The notes below the pieces were generated by a model. That model had not been told where the DNA came from, searched no databases, and worked only from the letters and a program-made list of their open reading frames with translations. Positions 62,789-64,000 of a stretch of 64,000 nucleotides of DNA are shown here, one piece after another; position 1 is the stretch's first letter, and each line of letters begins with the position of its first letter. The translations under genes were made by a program, and so were the position numbers. This DNA comes from Planococcus maritimus (GTDB taxonomy: Bacteria; Bacillota; Bacilli; Bacillales_A; Planococcaceae), in contig NZ_LTZG01000021.1 of assembly GCF_001592825.1 (NCBI RefSeq), forward strand, positions 1 to 64,000. Direction: 5' to 3'.

Positions 62789-64000
62789 TCATGTGCGGTT
62801 GCCGAGGATGGCTTCCGCGATATTAACAGAGTGATCGCCGATGCGCTCCAAGTTGCTAACGATATCGACGAAAACGATTCCCGCTTGCGCAGAACATGCA
62901 CCTTCGTTCAGGCGAAGAATGTGTTTCTTACGGAATTTGCGTTCCATTTTGTCGATCAAGTCTTCCTGCTCTGCTACTTCACGCGCAAGTTCATGGCTTG
63001 TCGTGTCGAGTGCATCAAGTGATTTTGAAACAGTGGCAATGGTCAATGTGAACATTTCGTCCAAGTCTTCCATCGCTTCCCCTGTCAATTTCACTTTATT
63101 GGCTTCCTGGTAATCGATCAATTCGATGATGTTCTCGAAGTGGTCGCCGATCCGTTCGATATCACGGACCGTTTCCATTAGCATTGTGTGGCGAGTCGAA
63201 TCCGCTGCTGAAATCGACTCTGCGGAAATGAGCACCAGGTAATCGGTGATTTTGCCATCCAAGTTATTGATGGCATCTTCCAATTGATAGCCCATTTCAG
63301 CATTTTTCTTACTTTTCGTTTTCAAATATTCATACGTTTCTTCAAGACCTTGCACAGAATATTTACCCATGCGCAATACTTCTTCTTTAGCTTGTCCAAG
63401 AGCGATCGATGGTGACTGCTCGATAAAGTTCAAGTCCAAATGCTTCGGCTTGAATTCGATCAACACTTCATCCCCTGGAATCACTTTTGTTACAAGATAT
63501 GCCCAAGCACCGATCAACGGGAATTGAATCATGGTGTTTACAATGTTAAATGTCCCGTGAGCGAATGCGATTTGCATTTTCGCCTCCAGATTCAAAACAA
63601 CTGTGATCCACTCAACATATGCTGTAAATGGCACGAGCAAGATCAAGAAGATAATGGAGCCAATGACATTGAACAAGACATGGACAGCTGCTGCACGGCG
63701 CGCGGCAATGGACGTTCCAAGCGCGGCAAGAACGGCTGTTACCGTCGTCCCGATATTGTCACCGAATAGAACTGGCAAGGCGGCATCAAGAGAAAGTAGA
63801 TTCTCTGCATAAAGCCCTTGCAGAATGGCAATCGTCCCACTCGAACTTTGAACGATGAAAGTGAAAATCGTCCCTGCTGCAACGCCGAGGACCGGGAATT
63901 CACTCAAGTTGACGGTCATGTCGATGAAAGCCGGCAATTCGCGCAACGGTTTCATTGCCCCACTCATCGTTTCCATCCCGAAGAACAATCCACCAAAACC
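62789..64000 (-). CDS. nptA: Na/Pi cotransporter family protein with PhoU domain (5' end outside window)
   Basis: The C-terminal 403 residues of a NptA/YjbB-type carrier. The membrane part keeps the repeat motifs IVQSSSGTIAILQGL and LFGDNIGTTVTAVLAALGT; the final 190 residues are a PhoU-like helical domain (ERIGDHFENIIEL and ERIGDHSVNIAEAIL). It moves phosphate with sodium; direction and regulation are not known. The frame is open at the window edge (GFGGLFFG), so the start is missing. It adds a second phosphate carrier to the Pst system nearby. Confidence 0.9.
   Translation of the reverse strand, partial: GFGGLFFGMETMSGAMKPLRELPAFIDMTVNLSEFPVLGVAAGTIFTFIVQSSSGTIAILQGLYAENLLSLDAALPVLFGDNIGTTVTAVLAALGTSIAARRAAAVHVLFNVIGSIIFLILLVPFTAYVEWITVVLNLEAKMQIAFAHGTFNIVNTMIQFPLIGAWAYLVTKVIPGDEVLIEFKPKHLDLNFIEQSPSIALGQAKEEVLRMGKYSVQGLEETYEYLKTKSKKNAEMGYQLEDAINNLDGKITDYLVLISAESISAADSTRHTMLMETVRDIERIGDHFENIIELIDYQEANKVKLTGEAMEDLDEMFTLTIATVSKSLDALDTTSHELAREVAEQEDLIDKMERKFRKKHILRLNEGACSAQAGIVFVDIVSNLERIGDHSVNIAEAILGNRT

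Overview
The window is chromosomal DNA of a Bacillus-related Firmicute, most likely a non-sporulating member of the Planococcaceae such as Planococcus or Planomicrobium (inference from gene content and order; no marker RNA gene is present). Nearly all genes lie on the minus strand, and their order follows the yqj-yqi-yqh-yqg segment of the Bacillus subtilis map. Genes that belong to sporulation in that map are missing at their expected places: spoIVB between recN and spo0A, and the spoIIIA operon between accB and efp. spo0A itself is intact. glcK and yqgP are also missing next to yqgQ.

Layout. 1-836: the end of an IS3-family insertion sequence and an intergenic repeat, no convincing chromosomal gene. 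837-10861: M20 peptidase, methylmalonyl-CoA/propionyl-CoA enzymes (carboxyltransferase, epimerase, mutase large and small subunits, MeaB chaperone), an FUSC-like membrane protein, a bacilliredoxin and, on the plus strand, a 31-residue Prli42-like stressosome membrane peptide. 10925-21520: branched-chain keto acid operon (ptb-bcd-buk-lpdV-bkdAA-bkdAB-bkdB) with its regulator BkdR. 21649-36073: DUF2627 protein, phosphodiesterase, spo0A, recN, argR, tlyA, dxs, ispA, xseB, xseA, folD, nusB, yqhY, accC, accB, efp. 36091-45088: PepP-type peptidase, aroQ, a coenzyme B12-dependent ribonucleotide reductase, a rhodanese-like protein and the glycine cleavage genes behind a tandem glycine riboswitch. 45471-49695: shikimate kinase and the comG pseudopilus operon. 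49982-64000: small DUF proteins, metallo-hydrolase, lipoteichoic acid synthase, yqgQ, 5-formyl-THF cycloligase, bL33, phoU-pst phosphate transport, PbpA, SodA, DUF456 protein and a Na/phosphate cotransporter cut by the window edge.

How it fits together. The branched-chain operon turns valine, leucine and isoleucine into branched acyl-CoAs; the propionyl/methylmalonyl genes next door can carry the propionyl-CoA end product to succinyl-CoA. B12 is used twice, by the mutase and by the class II reductase. Regulatory DNA is unusually readable: four phased PhoP boxes before pstS, two NrdR boxes 32 bp apart before nrdJ, an ARG box before argR, a ComK-type double box before comGA, and a sigma-B-like promoter before the Prli42 gene.

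The most unusual signal is in the branched-chain locus. BkdR, a sigma-54 activator by family, has GATAES where the sigma-54-contacting GAFTGA loop should be. The target promoter has no recognisable -24 element, but carries four palindromic TTGCAA hexamers at exactly 10-bp steps and a fifth nearby. This suggests a switch from sigma-54 activation to another mode of control.
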